Assembly: GCF_022414575.1 (NCBI RefSeq)
Contig: NZ_JADWYQ010000011.1
Coordinates: 62,001 to 126,000 of the forward strand
Reading direction: 5' to 3'
DNA from: Streptomyces sp. MUM 178J
GTDB lineage: Bacteria > Actinomycetota > Actinomycetes > Streptomycetales > Streptomycetaceae
DNA length: 64,000 nucleotides
Part shown: positions 25,311 through 34,663 of the stretch, piece after piece
Layout: every line of letters begins with the position of its first letter
Position numbering within the stretch: position 1 is the first letter of the stretch
The notes under the pieces: model-generated
What the model saw: the letters and a program-made list of their open reading frames with translations, nothing else
Database searches by the model: none
What the model was told of the DNA's origin: nothing
Program-made: the position numbers and the translations under genes

Positions 25311-26668
25311 GGCCCGTCCCCCTGCTCCCCGCCCTCACCGGCCCCCCGATCGCCGCCGCGGTAGCCCGCCGGCGCATGCAGCAGCACGCCGGCCGCGCGG
25401 CGACCCGAGGCGTCGGCCACCTCGAGCCGCCAGCCGGCGAGCTCGATCGCGTCGCCCTCCTCGGGGATGCGCCCCAGCATCGTGGCGATCAGTCCGGCCA
25501 CCGTCTCGTACGGCCCTTCCGGCACGGACAGCCCGATCCGCTCCAGCTGGTCCATGCGCGCCGCGCCGTCCGCCGACCACAGCGCCCTGCCGTCCGCGTC
25601 CTCGCCCGCTGCCGCCAGGTCCGGCGTCTCGTGCGGATCGTGCTCGTCCCGTACCTCCCCCACGACCTCCTCGACGATGTCCTCCAGGGTCACCACCCCC
25701 GCCGTGCCGCCGTACTCGTCGATGACGACTGCGATGGAGGAGCGCCCCGAGAGCCGGTCCAGCAGCCGGTCCACCGACAGCGAGGCGGGCACGAGGACCG
25801 CCTCGCGCAGCAGCTCCGAGACCCCGTGCCGGATCCGTTCGGCGGCGGGCACCGCCAGCACATCCCGGATGTGGGCGACCCCCACGACCGTGTCGAGGCT
25901 GCCCCGGTAGACCGGGAAGCGGGACAGCCCGGTGGCGCGCGTCGCGTTGGCGACGTCCTCCGCCGTGGCCGTCGCCTCAAGTGCCGTGACCTGCACCCGC
26001 GGGGTCATCACATTCTCCGCGGTCAGCTCCGGCAGGCTCAGGGTGCGGACGAACAGCTCCGCGGTGTCCGCCTCCAGCGCGCCCTGCCGGGCGGAGTGGC
26101 GGGCCAGGGCGATCAGCTCCTGCGGGCTGCGCGCAAAGGCCAGCTCCTCCGTCGGCTCCATGCCGAGTCGCCGCACGATCCGGTTCGCCTCGTTGTTGAG
26201 ATGGCCGATCAGCGGGCGGAAGGCGGCGGTGAAGACCCGGTGCGGAGGCGCCACCGCCTTGGCGACCGCAAGTGGCGAGGAGATCGCCCAGTTCTTCGGG
26301 ACCAGCTCGCCGACGACCATCAGGACGACCGTGGACAGCGCCGTGCCGATGACCAGTGCGAGGGAGGAGGCCACGGAGCTCGACGCGCCGAGCGCCTCGA
26401 TCGGCCCCCGGATCAGCCGGGCGACCGACGGCTCGGCGAGCATGCCGACCACCAGATTGGTGACCGTGATGCCGAGCTGCGCCCCGGAGAGCTGGAAGGT
26501 GAGACTCCGAACGGCTTTGAGCGCCCCGGCCGCGCCCCGCTCGCCGCGCTCGACCGCCCGCTCCAGATCGCCGCGCTCGACCGTGGTGAGGGAGAACTCC
26601 GCCGCGACGAACGCCCCGCACGCCAGCGCGAGCAGCACCGCTGTCAACAGCAGGAGCACTTCGGTCAT
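25304..26668 (-). CDS. CNNM/CorC family membrane protein with CorC_HlyC domain
   Basis: This 454-residue protein is a CNNM transmembrane domain (1-195, with GELVPKNWAISSP), paired CBS domains (about 215-345, with IDEYGGTAGVVTLEDIVEE) and a CorC_HlyC C-terminal domain (about 365-440). The likely role is divalent-cation handling. ATG 26668 has a near-perfect GGAGGTGA six bases upstream. It is the first gene of a two-gene operon with the shorter paralogue; such pairs may form heteromers. Confidence 0.92.
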   Translation of the reverse strand: MTEVLLLLTAVLLALACGAFVAAEFSLTTVERGDLERAVERGERGAAGALKAVRSLTFQLSGAQLGITVTNLVVGMLAEPSVARLIRGPIEALGASSSVASSLALVIGTALSTVVLMVVGELVPKNWAISSPLAVAKAVAPPHRVFTAAFRPLIGHLNNEANRIVRRLGMEPTEELAFARSPQELIALARHSARQGALEADTAELFVRTLSLPELTAENVMTPRVQVTALEATATAEDVANATRATGLSRFPVYRGSLDTVVGVAHIRDVLAVPAAERIRHGVSELLREAVLVPASLSVDRLLDRLSGRSSIAVVIDEYGGTAGVVTLEDIVEEVVGEVRDEHDPHETPDLAAAGEDADGRALWSADGAARMDQLERIGLSVPEGPYETVAGLIATMLGRIPEEGDAIELAGWRLEVADASGRRAAGVLLHAPAGYRGGDRGAGEGGEQGDGPW

Positions 26669-26762
26669 CGGGTCACCTCCGTCCCATGGTCCGGCAGGGA
26701 AGGAGGAAATGCGCGTAGGAGGCCCGGAGCGGTCGAACTGCCATACGCGACCTCTTGCGAGT

Positions 26763-26784
26763 GCTAGCGTCTGCGCGCTAGCGT
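26763..26784 (+). promoter_or_regulatory. operator and -10 of the toxin-antitoxin operon
   Basis: GCTAGCG (26763-26769) and CGCTAGC (26776-26782) form an inverted repeat with a 6-bp spacer. The second arm overlaps the -10 TAGCGT (26779-26784), which ends 6 nt before GTG 26791. This fits autorepression by the ribbon-helix-helix antitoxin and a leaderless mRNA. Confidence 0.6.
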
Positions 26785-26790
26785 GTGACC

Positions 26791-27048
26791 GTGGCCAAGA
26801 CACAGTTGAACGTGCGTGTGGACGAGACGACCGCGGCCGCCGCCCGGGAGCGGGCGACGCAGCGCGGCATCAGCGTGAACCGTTATATCGAGGAGCTCGT
26901 CCAGCAGGACGCGGGCGAGGCGGGACGTACCTTCGTCGAGGCGGCGGCTGACTTCATGAAGCAGTACGAGTCCGTCTTCGCCGAGGAGTTCGGCGGCACT
27001 GGGCGGCACGGCGGCCCCGGCGAGGGCGGCCGGCCCGGCCGGCGGTGA
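26791..27048 (+). CDS. ribbon-helix-helix antitoxin-like protein
   Basis: This 85-residue protein begins with an Arc/CopG-type fold: the strand TQLNVRVDET, then AAARERATQRGISVNRYIEE. A central tail with FMKQYESVFAEEF probably contacts the toxin, and the end is Gly/Arg-rich. The first gene of the pair, it overlaps the toxin start by GTGA, the usual order for antitoxins. GTG 26791 is chosen for its position after the -10 box; GTG 26785 is possible. It is expected to bind the inverted repeat at its own promoter. Confidence 0.82.
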   Translation: MAKTQLNVRVDETTAAAARERATQRGISVNRYIEELVQQDAGEAGRTFVEAAADFMKQYESVFAEEFGGTGRHGGPGEGGRPGRR

Positions 27049-27416
27049 GCCTGCGGATCGACCTCGCCTGGCTGCTGATGATCGCCGAGCACAAGACGCC
27101 CGGCGATCCGCAGGTCGTCGACTGGGGCGCCCTTGTCGCGGCGGTCAGCCGGCACGAGGCGGAGATATTCGGCGTACAGGTCTACGCGGACCCCTATGTG
27201 CGGGCCGCGGCCCTGCTGCAGCTACTGCTGCATGTGCCGGCGCTGGAGCACTCGAACGCGATGTTCGCCTGCGCCGTGGCGTACGGCTATCTGGTGGCCT
27301 CCGGTCTGAAGGTCGCCACCTCCCCCGAGCAGGTCAGAGACCTGGCCCGGCTGATCAAGGACGACCATGCGGACGTCCGCGCGATCGCGAAGCAGCTGCG
27401 CCGCTGGACTCTGTGA
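27045..27416 (+). CDS. Fic/Doc-like toxin, degenerate active-site motif
   Basis: This 123-residue helical protein resembles the Doc-type toxins paired with ribbon-helix-helix antitoxins in streptomycetes. It has conserved N-terminal RIDLAWLLMIAEHKTPGDP and a central HVPALEHSNAMF (residues 63-74) where Fic/Doc proteins have HPFxDGNKR. The canonical loop residues are not present, so AMPylation or phosphorylation activity cannot be assumed. Its start overlaps the antitoxin stop. The last 18 bp (27400-27417) are repeated directly after as a tandem copy. Confidence 0.72.
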   Translation: MSLRIDLAWLLMIAEHKTPGDPQVVDWGALVAAVSRHEAEIFGVQVYADPYVRAAALLQLLLHVPALEHSNAMFACAVAYGYLVASGLKVATSPEQVRDLARLIKDDHADVRAIAKQLRRWTL

Positions 27417-27435
27417 CGCCGCTGGACTCTGTGAC
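27400..27435. repeat. 18-bp tandem duplication at the toxin gene's 3' end
   Basis: The sequence GCCGCTGGACTCTGTGAC occurs twice in a row, at 27400-27417 and 27418-27435, and the first copy contains the toxin TGA. The following 120 bp to the methyltransferase gene are GC-rich CCGGGA-type repeats without a gene. Confidence 0.9.
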
Positions 27436-27555
27436 GGGGGCCCGGAGCCGGGGGTCCGGGAGCGGGGATCCGCAGCGCCCGCAGCGCGAGCCGGGAACCG
27501 GGAGGCAGAAGCCGGCAGCCGGGAGCCGGCGGCCAGGGGCCGCGCAGTCCCGATC

Positions 27556-28239
27556 TCAGTCGTCCGCGTCCGACAGGGGGCGTCGGGCCGTGCCCAGGAC
27601 GCAGGGGGACGTGGGCAGGCACGGGCCTGACTCCGGCACCCGGAACCTGCGCCAGGTCCCCAGTTCAAAGCCCGCCGCCTCGATCGCGGCGACCGAGTCC
27701 CGCGCCGTGTGACAGCCCCCGAAGAGCAGCGGCCACACCGTACGGTCCAGCGCCCGCTGGCATCCCGCCAGTCCACGCCCCGGGGCCAGGACGTGCTCGA
27801 AGAACCGCAGTTCGCCGCCGGGGCGCAGCACGCGCCGGAGCTCGCCCAGTGCCCGCGGCGCGTCCCGCACCGTGCACAGCACCAGTGACGCCACGGCCGC
27901 GTCGAACGCTTCGCTCTTCACCGGAAGCGCCTCCGCCGCACCCGGCACCACATCCACCGGCACCTCGGAGTGCACGGCCGCCTCGACTGCCAACTTCCGC
28001 AGGAAGCGCTCCGGTTCCAGCGCGACGACTTCGCTGACGGCCGCCGGGTAGTACGCGAAGTTCAGGCCGTTGCCCGCGCCGATCTCGATGACCCGGCCTG
28101 AAAGACCGGCGAGCAGCTCACGCCGGTAGGCCGCGACCCCGCCCTTCTCGTCGGCCGTCACGCTCCACCTTGCGTAGAAGCGGGCGAAGACGGGATGGTG
28201 AACCGAGTCCCGGGGCACCTTCGAGCTGCGCGGCAACAT
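27556..28239 (-). CDS. class I SAM-dependent methyltransferase
   Basis: This 227-residue protein has the SAM motif VIEIGAGNGLN (residues 50-60), the acidic VVALEPE, and post-motif SLVLCTVRDAPRAL, as in the Methyltransf_11/UbiE-like group. An N-terminal segment HPVFARFYARW is shared with related small-molecule methyltransferases. The substrate is unknown. ATG 28239 has AGGAGGT five bases upstream. It lies downstream of the VOC gene but keeps its own ribosome site. Confidence 0.9.
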   Translation of the reverse strand: MLPRSSKVPRDSVHHPVFARFYARWSVTADEKGGVAAYRRELLAGLSGRVIEIGAGNGLNFAYYPAAVSEVVALEPERFLRKLAVEAAVHSEVPVDVVPGAAEALPVKSEAFDAAVASLVLCTVRDAPRALGELRRVLRPGGELRFFEHVLAPGRGLAGCQRALDRTVWPLLFGGCHTARDSVAAIEAAGFELGTWRRFRVPESGPCLPTSPCVLGTARRPLSDADD

Positions 28240-28301
28240 CGCGGACCTCCTGGGGACGGCGGCGGGACGTCACCGCCATTCTCCCCCCGGTACGGCCGAT
28301 A

Positions 28302-28658
28302 TCAGCCTGCTGCGACGCCGACAAAGCAGAACTCGTTCCCCTCGGGGTCCCGCATGACCTGGAAGCTGCCCTGTTCATCGGTCACGACCGTTCCCACGCG
28401 CCGTGCGCCGAGCCGCCCCGCCTCGTCCGCCGCCGTGTCGACGTCGCCCGCGTCCAGATCCAGATGGAGCCGGTTCTTGACGGACTTCGCTTCCGGGACG
28501 CGCTGGAAGGCGACGCGGGCGAAGCCGGGAGCGTCGACATACGACCAGTCGGGTCCCCGGTCGACCGGGTCGCCTCCGAGCAGGGCGGCCCAGAAGCGGA
28601 CCAGACGCGCCGGCTCATGGCAGTCAAAGACGATCTCGTCGATCCGTGCGGTGCGCAT
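28302..28658 (-). CDS. VOC family (glyoxalase-like) protein
   Basis: This 118-residue protein has a single glyoxalase/bleomycin-resistance-type domain: IDEIVFDCHEPARLVRFWAA at the start, LHLDLDAGDVDTAADEAGRL in the middle and MRDPEGNEFCFV at the end. The His and Glu positions match metal ligands of the superfamily; the function is unknown. ATG 28658 follows a -10 TACGCT (28665-28670) by 6 nt, so its mRNA may be leaderless, starting inside the 3' end of bioD. Confidence 0.88.
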   Translation of the reverse strand: MRTARIDEIVFDCHEPARLVRFWAALLGGDPVDRGPDWSYVDAPGFARVAFQRVPEAKSVKNRLHLDLDAGDVDTAADEAGRLGARRVGTVVTDEQGSFQVMRDPEGNEFCFVGVAAG

Positions 28659-28662
28659 CGGA

Positions 28663-29382
28663 TCAGCGTACGGGGCCGGGCCCACCCGCGCCGGGCCCCG
28701 CCCAGTCCCCGCCGAGCTGCGGTGCGAGCCAGTGCACGGCCTGGGCGCGGAACTCTTCCGCCGGCAGGGCGCCGGCGCCCTCCGGCACCGCACCGAGCAG
28801 CGGCACGCCGGCCGTCTGGGGCAGATCGGCGAGATTGCACCGCGATGCGAGGTCGGGCTCCGCGGGCCAGCTGCCGATCACCACGCCCAGTGGCTCCAAC
28901 CGCCGTGCGCGCAGGGCCTCCGCGGTCAGCGCGGTCGCGTTGAGGGTGCCGAGACCGGCGCTTGCGACGATCAGCACCGGTGCGTCGAGCAGCCCGGCCA
29001 CGTCGGCGAGGGTGCCGCCGTCGTCGTCGAACCGCACCAGCAGCCCGCCCGCGCCCTCCACCAGCACCAGGTCGTACCGCTCCGCGAGTTCCGCTGCCGC
29101 GGCGGCCGCCCGCTCGGGACGCATGGGCTCCGCACCGGCACGCCGCGCGGCGGTCGCGGGCGCCAGCGGCTCCGGAAACCGGGCGAGTTCCACGGCCGCC
29201 ACATCCCCGGCGAGCCGCGCCGCCTCCTGGGCGTCGCCCGGCTCGCCCGGCGCCAGACCGGTCTGCGCGGGCTTCACCACGGCGACGCTGCGCCCCTGCG
29301 CCCACGCGAGCGCGGCGAGCCCCGCGGTGACCACGGTCTTTCCGATCTCGGTCCCGGTCCCCGTGACGACGACGATTCCCAT
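28663..29382 (-). CDS. bioD: dethiobiotin synthetase
   Basis: This 239-residue enzyme closes the ureido ring of dethiobiotin using CO2 and ATP. P-loop GTGTEIGKT (residues 8-16), KPAQTG (Lys/Thr contact), and VEGAGGLLVR are all BioD hallmarks. ATG 29382 follows AGGGA. It is separated from bioA by 245 bp with hairpins, so it probably has its own promoter, with a TTGAAA -35-like box at about 29427-29432 (minus). Confidence 0.95.
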   Translation of the reverse strand: MGIVVVTGTGTEIGKTVVTAGLAALAWAQGRSVAVVKPAQTGLAPGEPGDAQEAARLAGDVAAVELARFPEPLAPATAARRAGAEPMRPERAAAAAAELAERYDLVLVEGAGGLLVRFDDDGGTLADVAGLLDAPVLIVASAGLGTLNATALTAEALRARRLEPLGVVIGSWPAEPDLASRCNLADLPQTAGVPLLGAVPEGAGALPAEEFRAQAVHWLAPQLGGDWAGPGAGGPGPVR

Positions 29383-29627
29383 ACGCGTTTCCCTCACCTC
29401 AGTGCCCGTACGCCCCTAGTGTCCCGATTTCAAGGGTGTGTATCGCCAATCGCATGGTCGGCGGGCCGCCGACCAGCCACTCGGTGCAGGACGCAGCCCA
29501 CCCGGTGCGGCGGAAGCACCCGCGGGCGACGCCTCCCGGGCCCTGGGCCACCCCGCCCGCGGCTGCGGGGTGCGGCGATCGGGCGGGCGGGACAACACCC
29601 GGGGTGCTCGGGGCCCCGACCCGGACG
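29383..29627. other. bioA-bioD intergenic region with hairpins and a shared motif
   Basis: Two perfect stem-loops are present: GGTCGGCGG-G-CCGCCGACC (29456-29474) and CACCCCGC-ccgcggct-GCGGGGTG (29549-29572), the latter a possible bioA terminator. On the minus strand TGGCGATACACAC lies near 29434-29446 and matches TGGCCATACACAC upstream of bioB. No gene is evident. Confidence 0.55.
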
Positions 29628-30920
29628 TCACCCCGCCGCGGCCGCAGCCCCCACCCCCGCCGCGATCCGGGCCACATCCTCATCACCCGTCACATACGGC
29701 GGCATCGTGTAGACCAGGTCCCGGAACGGCCGAAGCCACACCCCCTCGCCCACCGCGGCCCGAGTCGCCGCCGCCATGTCGACCTCGTGGTCCAACTGCA
29801 CGACGCCGATCGCACCCAGCACACGCACATCCCGTACACCCGGAATGTCCCGCGCCGCGGCGAGCCCGTCCCGCAGCCCCGCCTCGATGCGCTTGACCTC
29901 CTGACGCCAGTCCTGGGCGAGCAGCAGATCGATCGAGGCGCAGGCGACCGCGGACGCCAGCGGGTTGCCCATGAACGTGGGGCCGTGCGCCAGCACGGGG
30001 ACCTCGCCGCGCGAGATGCCCTCGGCCACCCTCGGGGTGCACAGCGTCGCCGCCATCGTCAGATAGCCGCCGGTCAGCGCCTTGCCAAGGCACAACACAT
30101 CGGGGCTGACGCCGGCGTGCTCCGCGGCGAACAGCTCGCCGGTGCGCCCGAAGCCCGTCGCGATCTCGTCGAACACGAGCAGCACGTCATGCGCGTCGCA
30201 CGCCTCCCGCAGGACCCGCAGATACGCGGGGGAGCAGAACCGCATCCCGCCCGCGCCCTGCACCACCGGCTCCACGATCACCGCGGCCAGTTCCTCCGCA
30301 TGGCGGGCGATCAGCGCGCGCAGGGCGTCGGCGTACCCGGGGTCGTACTCCGCCGGCGGCGCGTCCGCGAAGATCTGCTCCGGAAGCACGCCCGACCACA
30401 GGCCGTGCATCCCGCCGTCGGGGTCGCAGACCGACATCGGCTGCCAGGTGTCGCCGTGGTAGCCGCCGCGCCAGGTCAGCAGCCGCCGCTTCGCCGGCCG
30501 CCGCAGCGAACGCCAGTGCTGCAGACACATCTTGACCGCGACCTCGACGGAGACCGACCCCGAGTCGCAGAGGAAGACATGCTCCAGCGGCTCCGGGGTG
30601 ATCTCGACCAGCCGGGCGGCCAGCCGCACGGCCGGCTCATGGGTGAGCCCGCCGAACATCACATGGCTCATCCGCTCCAGCTGGCCGCGCGCCGCCTCGT
30701 TGAGCACCGGGTGGTTGTAGCCGTGGATCGCGGACCACCACGACGACATGCCGTCGATCAGTTCGCTTCGGCCGTGGACGGGTTCGGCCAGCCGCAGCCG
30801 GACACCGGACGCCGACCGCACCACCAGCGGGTCCGTACGGCCCGGCATGGGGCCGTACGGGTGCCAGACGTGCGCCCGGTCCAGTGCGAGCAGCTCGCCG
30901 GGTGACAGCGGCTCAGGCAT
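29628..30920 (-). CDS. bioA: adenosylmethionine-8-amino-7-oxononanoate aminotransferase
   Basis: This 430-residue PLP enzyme converts KAPA to DAPA using SAM as amino donor. Landmarks are [26 protein letters not shown], the cofactor Asp in [13 protein letters not shown], and the PLP Lys in [11 protein letters not shown]. It starts 8 bp inside bioB, so translation is coupled. With bioB upstream and bioD further downstream it forms the minus-strand half of the biotin cluster. Confidence 0.96.
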   Translation of the reverse strand: MPEPLSPGELLALDRAHVWHPYGPMPGRTDPLVVRSASGVRLRLAEPVHGRSELIDGMSSWWSAIHGYNHPVLNEAARGQLERMSHVMFGGLTHEPAVRLAARLVEITPEPLEHVFLCDSGSVSVEVAVKMCLQHWRSLRRPAKRRLLTWRGGYHGDTWQPMSVCDPDGGMHGLWSGVLPEQIFADAPPAEYDPGYADALRALIARHAEELAAVIVEPVVQGAGGMRFCSPAYLRVLREACDAHDVLLVFDEIATGFGRTGELFAAEHAGVSPDVLCLGKALTGGYLTMAATLCTPRVAEGISRGEVPVLAHGPTFMGNPLASAVACASIDLLLAQDWRQEVKRIEAGLRDGLAAARDIPGVRDVRVLGAIGVVQLDHEVDMAAATRAAVGEGVWLRPFRDLVYTMPPYVTGDEDVARIAAGVGAAAAAG

Positions 30921-32064
30921 TGGGCGCGAGGTCCGTGCCGGCGCCGCGGCGGCGCACGGCCACCAGGTCCGTCCGGGCGGCCGACTGCTCCGCGTCCGCC
31001 CCCGCGGCGGCGGACGGCTCAGCTGAGCACACCGAGCCGCAGCCGCCGCCCTCCTCGTGCACCCGGTGCTCCGGCAGCGTGGTCGTCCCCGCGCCCTCCA
31101 CCTCGAAGCCCGCGTCCGCGATCATCTCCAGGTCCGCCTTGCCGGCCTGGCCCTCGCTCGTCAGATAGTCGCCGAGGAAGATCGAGTTGACCAGGTGCAG
31201 CGCCAGCGGCTGCATCGAGCGCAGATGCACCTCGCGGCCGCCCGCGAGCCGCACCTCCACATCGGGGCAGACGAAGCGGGCCATGGCGAGAATCCGCAGG
31301 CACCGCTGCGGAGTGAGGTGCCACTCCTTGGCCAGCGGAGTGCCCTCGAAGGGGATGAGGAAGTTCACCGGCACCGAGTCGGGGTCCAGCTCGCGCAGCG
31401 CGAACACCACGTCGACGAGGTCCTCGTCGCTCTCGCCCATGCCCGCGATGAGACCGGAGCACGCCGAAAGACCCGCCTGCTGGGCCTGCTGCACCGTCTC
31501 CACCCGGTCGGCGTAGGTATGGGTGGTGGTGATGTCCCCGTATGTCGCCTCAGAGGTGTTCAGGTTGTGGTTGTACGCATCCGCGCCCGCGGCCCGCAGC
31601 CGCTCCGCCTGCCCCTCGGAGAGCAGCCCGAGGCAGGCGCACACCTCGACGCCCTCGTTCTGCTCCTTGATCGCCTCGATGGTCTGCGACACCCGGTCGA
31701 CGTCGCGGTCCGTCGGCCCGCGGCCGCTCGCCACAAGGCAGACCCGCTTGGCGCCGCCGGCCACCCCGGCCGCCGCCGCCTCGGATGCCTCGTCCGGCTT
31801 GAGCCAGGTGTACTTGAGGATCTCCGCCTTGGACCCGAGCCGCTGGGAGCAGTAGGAGCAGTCCTCCGGACACAGCCCGGATTTGAGATTGACCAGATAG
31901 TTGAGCTTCACCCGCCGCCCGAACCACTTCCGCCGCACCTTTCCGGCCGCGGCCACCACGTCGAGCAGCTCGTCGTCGGAGCTCGCCAGCACGGCGAGCG
32001 CCTCGTCACGGGTCGGCAGCTCGCGCCGCAGCCCCTTCTCCACCAGCGTGTTCAGCAGGTCCAT
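30913..32064 (-). CDS. bioB: biotin synthase (radical SAM)
   Basis: This 383-residue iron-sulfur enzyme inserts sulfur into dethiobiotin. The radical-SAM cluster motif CPEDCSYC lies at residues 65-72 and is followed by family segments [13 protein letters not shown] and [10 protein letters not shown]. The conserved enzyme ends near residue 335; an extra tail with GGGCGSVC and a disordered Ala-rich stretch follows. ATG 32064 has AGGA 8 bases upstream. It is divergent from bioF, with the shared 13-nt motif in the spacer. Confidence 0.96.
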   Translation of the reverse strand: MDLLNTLVEKGLRRELPTRDEALAVLASSDDELLDVVAAAGKVRRKWFGRRVKLNYLVNLKSGLCPEDCSYCSQRLGSKAEILKYTWLKPDEASEAAAAGVAGGAKRVCLVASGRGPTDRDVDRVSQTIEAIKEQNEGVEVCACLGLLSEGQAERLRAAGADAYNHNLNTSEATYGDITTTHTYADRVETVQQAQQAGLSACSGLIAGMGESDEDLVDVVFALRELDPDSVPVNFLIPFEGTPLAKEWHLTPQRCLRILAMARFVCPDVEVRLAGGREVHLRSMQPLALHLVNSIFLGDYLTSEGQAGKADLEMIADAGFEVEGAGTTTLPEHRVHEEGGGCGSVCSAEPSAAAGADAEQSAARTDLVAVRRRGAGTDLAPNA

Positions 32065-32209
32065 GGCGCAGATCCTGACGTACCGCACACGCCGCGGCCA
32101 AGGAGGAACCCCACAACGGAGCATCTTAGAGGTGTGTGTATGGCCACATCCGCTCCTCGAGCGACCCCGGTTAGGGTCTGTGCGCTGCCTACAAAAGGAC
32201 CGGACCACC
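32065..32209. promoter_or_regulatory. bioB/bioF divergent promoter region
   Basis: Plus strand: TAGGGT (32172-32177) is a candidate bioF -10, and AAAGGA precedes the bioF ATG. Minus strand: TAAGAT near 32123-32128 is a candidate bioB -10. About 10 bp upstream of it on that strand is TGGCCATACACAC (about 32135-32147), near-identical to a sequence before bioD. No TetR-type inverted repeat typical of BioQ sites is evident. Confidence 0.5.
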
Positions 32210-33355
32210 ATGCCGAAGGATCCTTTCGACTGGATCGACGACGCCTCGCGCCGCCGTGAACGGGCCGGGCTGGTGCGCACGCTCCGGCCGCGTGGAGCCG
32301 ACGGCGGGCCGGTCGATCTCGCGGGCAACGACTACCTGGGGCTGACGCGTCGCCCCGAGGTGACCGAGGCGGCCGCGGCGGCCGCCAGGACCTGGGGCGC
32401 GGGGGCCACCGGCTCCAGACTGGTCACCGGCAGCACCGCCCTGCACGCGGAGCTGGAGCGGGAGCTGGCCGCGTTCTGCGGTTTCGAGGCGGCGCTGGTG
32501 CTGTCGTCCGGGTACGCCGCCAACCTCGCCGCCGTCACCGCGCTCAGCGGCCGTGAGGCGCTGATCGTCTCCGACGCGGGCAACCACGCCTCGATCGTCG
32601 ACGGCTGCCGGCTCTCCCGGGCCGAGACCGCGGTGGTCGCGCACGCGGACGTCGACGCCGTACGCAAGACCCTTGAAGCACACCCGGGACGGCGCGCGGT
32701 GACGGTCACCGACTCGGTGTTCTCCGTGGACGGCGACGCGGCCCCGCTGACCGCGCTGGCGGAGGTCTGCGCGGAGGCGGGCGCCGGGCTGCTGGTGGAC
32801 GACGCGCATGGCCTCGGCGTCCTCGGCGACGGCGGACGGGGCGCCCTGCACTCCGCCGGGCTCGCCGGCCGCTCGGGCGTGGTCGCCACGGTGACGCTCT
32901 CCAAGTCGCTGGGCAGCCAGGGCGGTGCGGTACTCGGCCCGGCCCGGGTGATCGACCACCTGGTCAACACCGCCCGCAGCTTCATCTTCGACACCGGGCT
33001 CGCCCCGGCAGCGGCGGGTGGGGCCCTGGCAGCGCTGCGCGTGCTGCGCCGGGAACCCGCCCTGCCGGCCAGGACCCGCGCCCTCGCCCGGACGCTGCAC
33101 CGGCGGCTGACCGGCGAGGGGTTCACAGCGGCCCGGCCGGACGCGGCGGTCGTCTCCGTGCACGCGCCCTCTCCCGAGGCCGCCGTGCGCTGGGCGGCCG
33201 ACTGCCGCGCGGCCGGGCTTGCGGTGGGATGCTTCCGTCCGCCGTCCGTGCCGGACGGCATTTCACGCATCAGGCTGACGGCCCGCGCCGACCTGACGGA
33301 TCAGCAGGTGGAGCGGGCCGTCACCACCATCGTGGGGACGGCTCCGGTCAGCTGA
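32210..33355 (+). CDS. bioF: 8-amino-7-oxononanoate synthase
   Basis: This 381-residue PLP enzyme joins pimeloyl-CoA/ACP and alanine to give KAPA. Conserved features are [37 protein letters not shown], and the PLP Lys in [11 protein letters not shown]. It is the only biotin gene on the plus strand and overlaps the convergent DUF397 gene by 8 bp. No bioC or bioH, needed to make pimeloyl-ACP in some bacteria, lies in the window. Confidence 0.95.
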   Translation: MPKDPFDWIDDASRRRERAGLVRTLRPRGADGGPVDLAGNDYLGLTRRPEVTEAAAAAARTWGAGATGSRLVTGSTALHAELERELAAFCGFEAALVLSSGYAANLAAVTALSGREALIVSDAGNHASIVDGCRLSRAETAVVAHADVDAVRKTLEAHPGRRAVTVTDSVFSVDGDAAPLTALAEVCAEAGAGLLVDDAHGLGVLGDGGRGALHSAGLAGRSGVVATVTLSKSLGSQGGAVLGPARVIDHLVNTARSFIFDTGLAPAAAGGALAALRVLRREPALPARTRALARTLHRRLTGEGFTAARPDAAVVSVHAPSPEAAVRWAADCRAAGLAVGCFRPPSVPDGISRIRLTARADLTDQQVERAVTTIVGTAPVS

Positions 33356-33563
33356 CTCCGCCCTCGCCGAGAGCGGCGAGAAACCGCTCCCAGGCGGGGG
33401 AGGAGACCCGCAGCGGACGGAGTGAGACATCCTTGGAGTCCCTGACGGCCAGCGAGGCGTCGGGCAGCCTGGCCGCCTCGACGCAGTTGCCTTTCGCCAC
33501 GCTGCGACTGCTGCGCCGCCAGGTCAGGGCGCGTTTCGGAAGACTTTCCGGCATGTCGGGCAT
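33348..33563 (-). CDS. DUF397 domain protein
   Basis: This 71-residue protein is of the DUF397 type, with TWRRSSRSVAKGNCVEAA and a conserved VRDSK. Such proteins accompany DUF5753 XRE regulators in actinomycete WhiJ-like systems and are thought to modulate them. ATG 33563 has AAGGAGG 8 bases upstream. It lies downstream of the XRE gene in the same direction with a 103-bp gap. The final eight bases overlap bioF. Confidence 0.9.
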   Translation of the reverse strand: MPDMPESLPKRALTWRRSSRSVAKGNCVEAARLPDASLAVRDSKDVSLRPLRVSSPAWERFLAALGEGGVS

Positions 33564-33666
33564 CGGGGGTGCCTCCTTGGGGTGAGGGCCTGAACGGCGT
33601 CGAGCCGGGGGCGACTCGGCGGCAGTGGTCGTCCATCGGGCTGTACGGATCGTTCTCGGCGGTGGC

Positions 33667-34527
33667 TCACGGATCGACGATGATCCGCCCGATGAGCTCC
33701 AAGGTGTCCTCAGGAGAGAGGGCGCGCGCCTGCATCGCGCTGAAGGCGCCGCTGTACACCTCGAGGTCTTCTTTCCGTTCAAGGCAGAGGCTACTCGTCA
33801 AGTGGTCTATTACGACCACATTCAGATCAGAAATGTTCGGAAAGGAGAAGATGACGAAAGGTCCCGCGAGTCCCGCATAGCCGCCGGTCGCAAAGGGCAC
33901 CACCTGCAGCCGGACGCACGGCAGTTGGGCCAGCTCCGCCAGCCGCCGCAGCTGTGCGCGCATCACCGCCCGTCCGCCCACCTCCCGGCGCAGCACCGCC
34001 TCGTCGAGCACCGCGCTGAGCGCCAGCGGCCGCTCGGCGCACAGCACCGACTGACGGGCGATCCGCACCTCCACCAGGGAGTTCACCGTCGCAGCGGGCA
34101 GCCGGTCAAGCGTCGCCCGGGTCACCGCACGGGCATAGTCCGCCGTCTGCATCAGACCCGGCACGACACAGGTCTCCAGTGTGCGGGCCGTACTCGCCTG
34201 CGACTCCAGCGAGATGAAGTCCCGGTACTCCGCGGGCAGCAGCCCTCGGTAGGCGTGCCACCAGCCGCTGCCGCCGCCGTCCGCCGCCGCGCCCGCCAGG
34301 GTCGTCAGCAACGTACGCCGCCGGGCGTCGCCGACCCCGTACACATCCAGCAGCAGCGTCACATCGGTCGCCCTGACCCCGCTGGCGCCGGTCTCGATCC
34401 TGCTCACTTTCGACTGGTGCCAGCCGGCGAGGCGGGCGGCCTCACGGCTGGTGAGGCCGGCGGTCTGCCGCAGCCCCCGCAGCTCCTCCCCGAGTTGGCG
34501 GCGGCGCACCGCTGGGCCCTGTCTCAT
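33667..34527 (-). CDS. XRE-family regulator with DUF5753 (WhiJ-like)
   Basis: This 286-residue protein has an N-terminal XRE helix-turn-helix (residues 10-65, with TSREAARLAGWHQSKVSRIE) followed by a DUF5753 domain. With DUF397 downstream and an ATPase upstream on the opposite strand it forms the classical WhiJ/AbaA-type developmental regulatory module. ATG 34527 has GAGGAGG in range. The promoter region carries 9-bp direct repeats and an AT-rich inverted repeat. Confidence 0.92.
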   Translation of the reverse strand: MRQGPAVRRRQLGEELRGLRQTAGLTSREAARLAGWHQSKVSRIETGASGVRATDVTLLLDVYGVGDARRRTLLTTLAGAAADGGGSGWWHAYRGLLPAEYRDFISLESQASTARTLETCVVPGLMQTADYARAVTRATLDRLPAATVNSLVEVRIARQSVLCAERPLALSAVLDEAVLRREVGGRAVMRAQLRRLAELAQLPCVRLQVVPFATGGYAGLAGPFVIFSFPNISDLNVVVIDHLTSSLCLERKEDLEVYSGAFSAMQARALSPEDTLELIGRIIVDP

Positions 34528-34560
34528 CAGGCGCTCCTCCTCGCCACTCAGGGCACTTGG

Positions 34561-34587
34561 CGCTCATGGCACTCATGGCGCTCATGG
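34561..34587. repeat. three 9-bp direct repeats upstream of the XRE gene
   Basis: CGCTCATGG, CACTCATGG and CGCTCATGG lie end to end, 33 bp upstream of the XRE start and within its probable leader. They could be operator half-sites for the regulator itself. Confidence 0.55.
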
Positions 34588-34663
34588 CTCAAAGAGCCGG
34601 TCGCGTCCCCGAGTGTGCGCCCAAATACGGTCTTCCGTCGCAGAGTTCACCGTATCGAGCGAC

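Noticed and set aside
29436..29627. Small frames between bioA and bioD
   Set aside because: The sequence is dominated by hairpins and Gly/Pro/Arg codons with no motif; a regulatory or terminator role is likelier.
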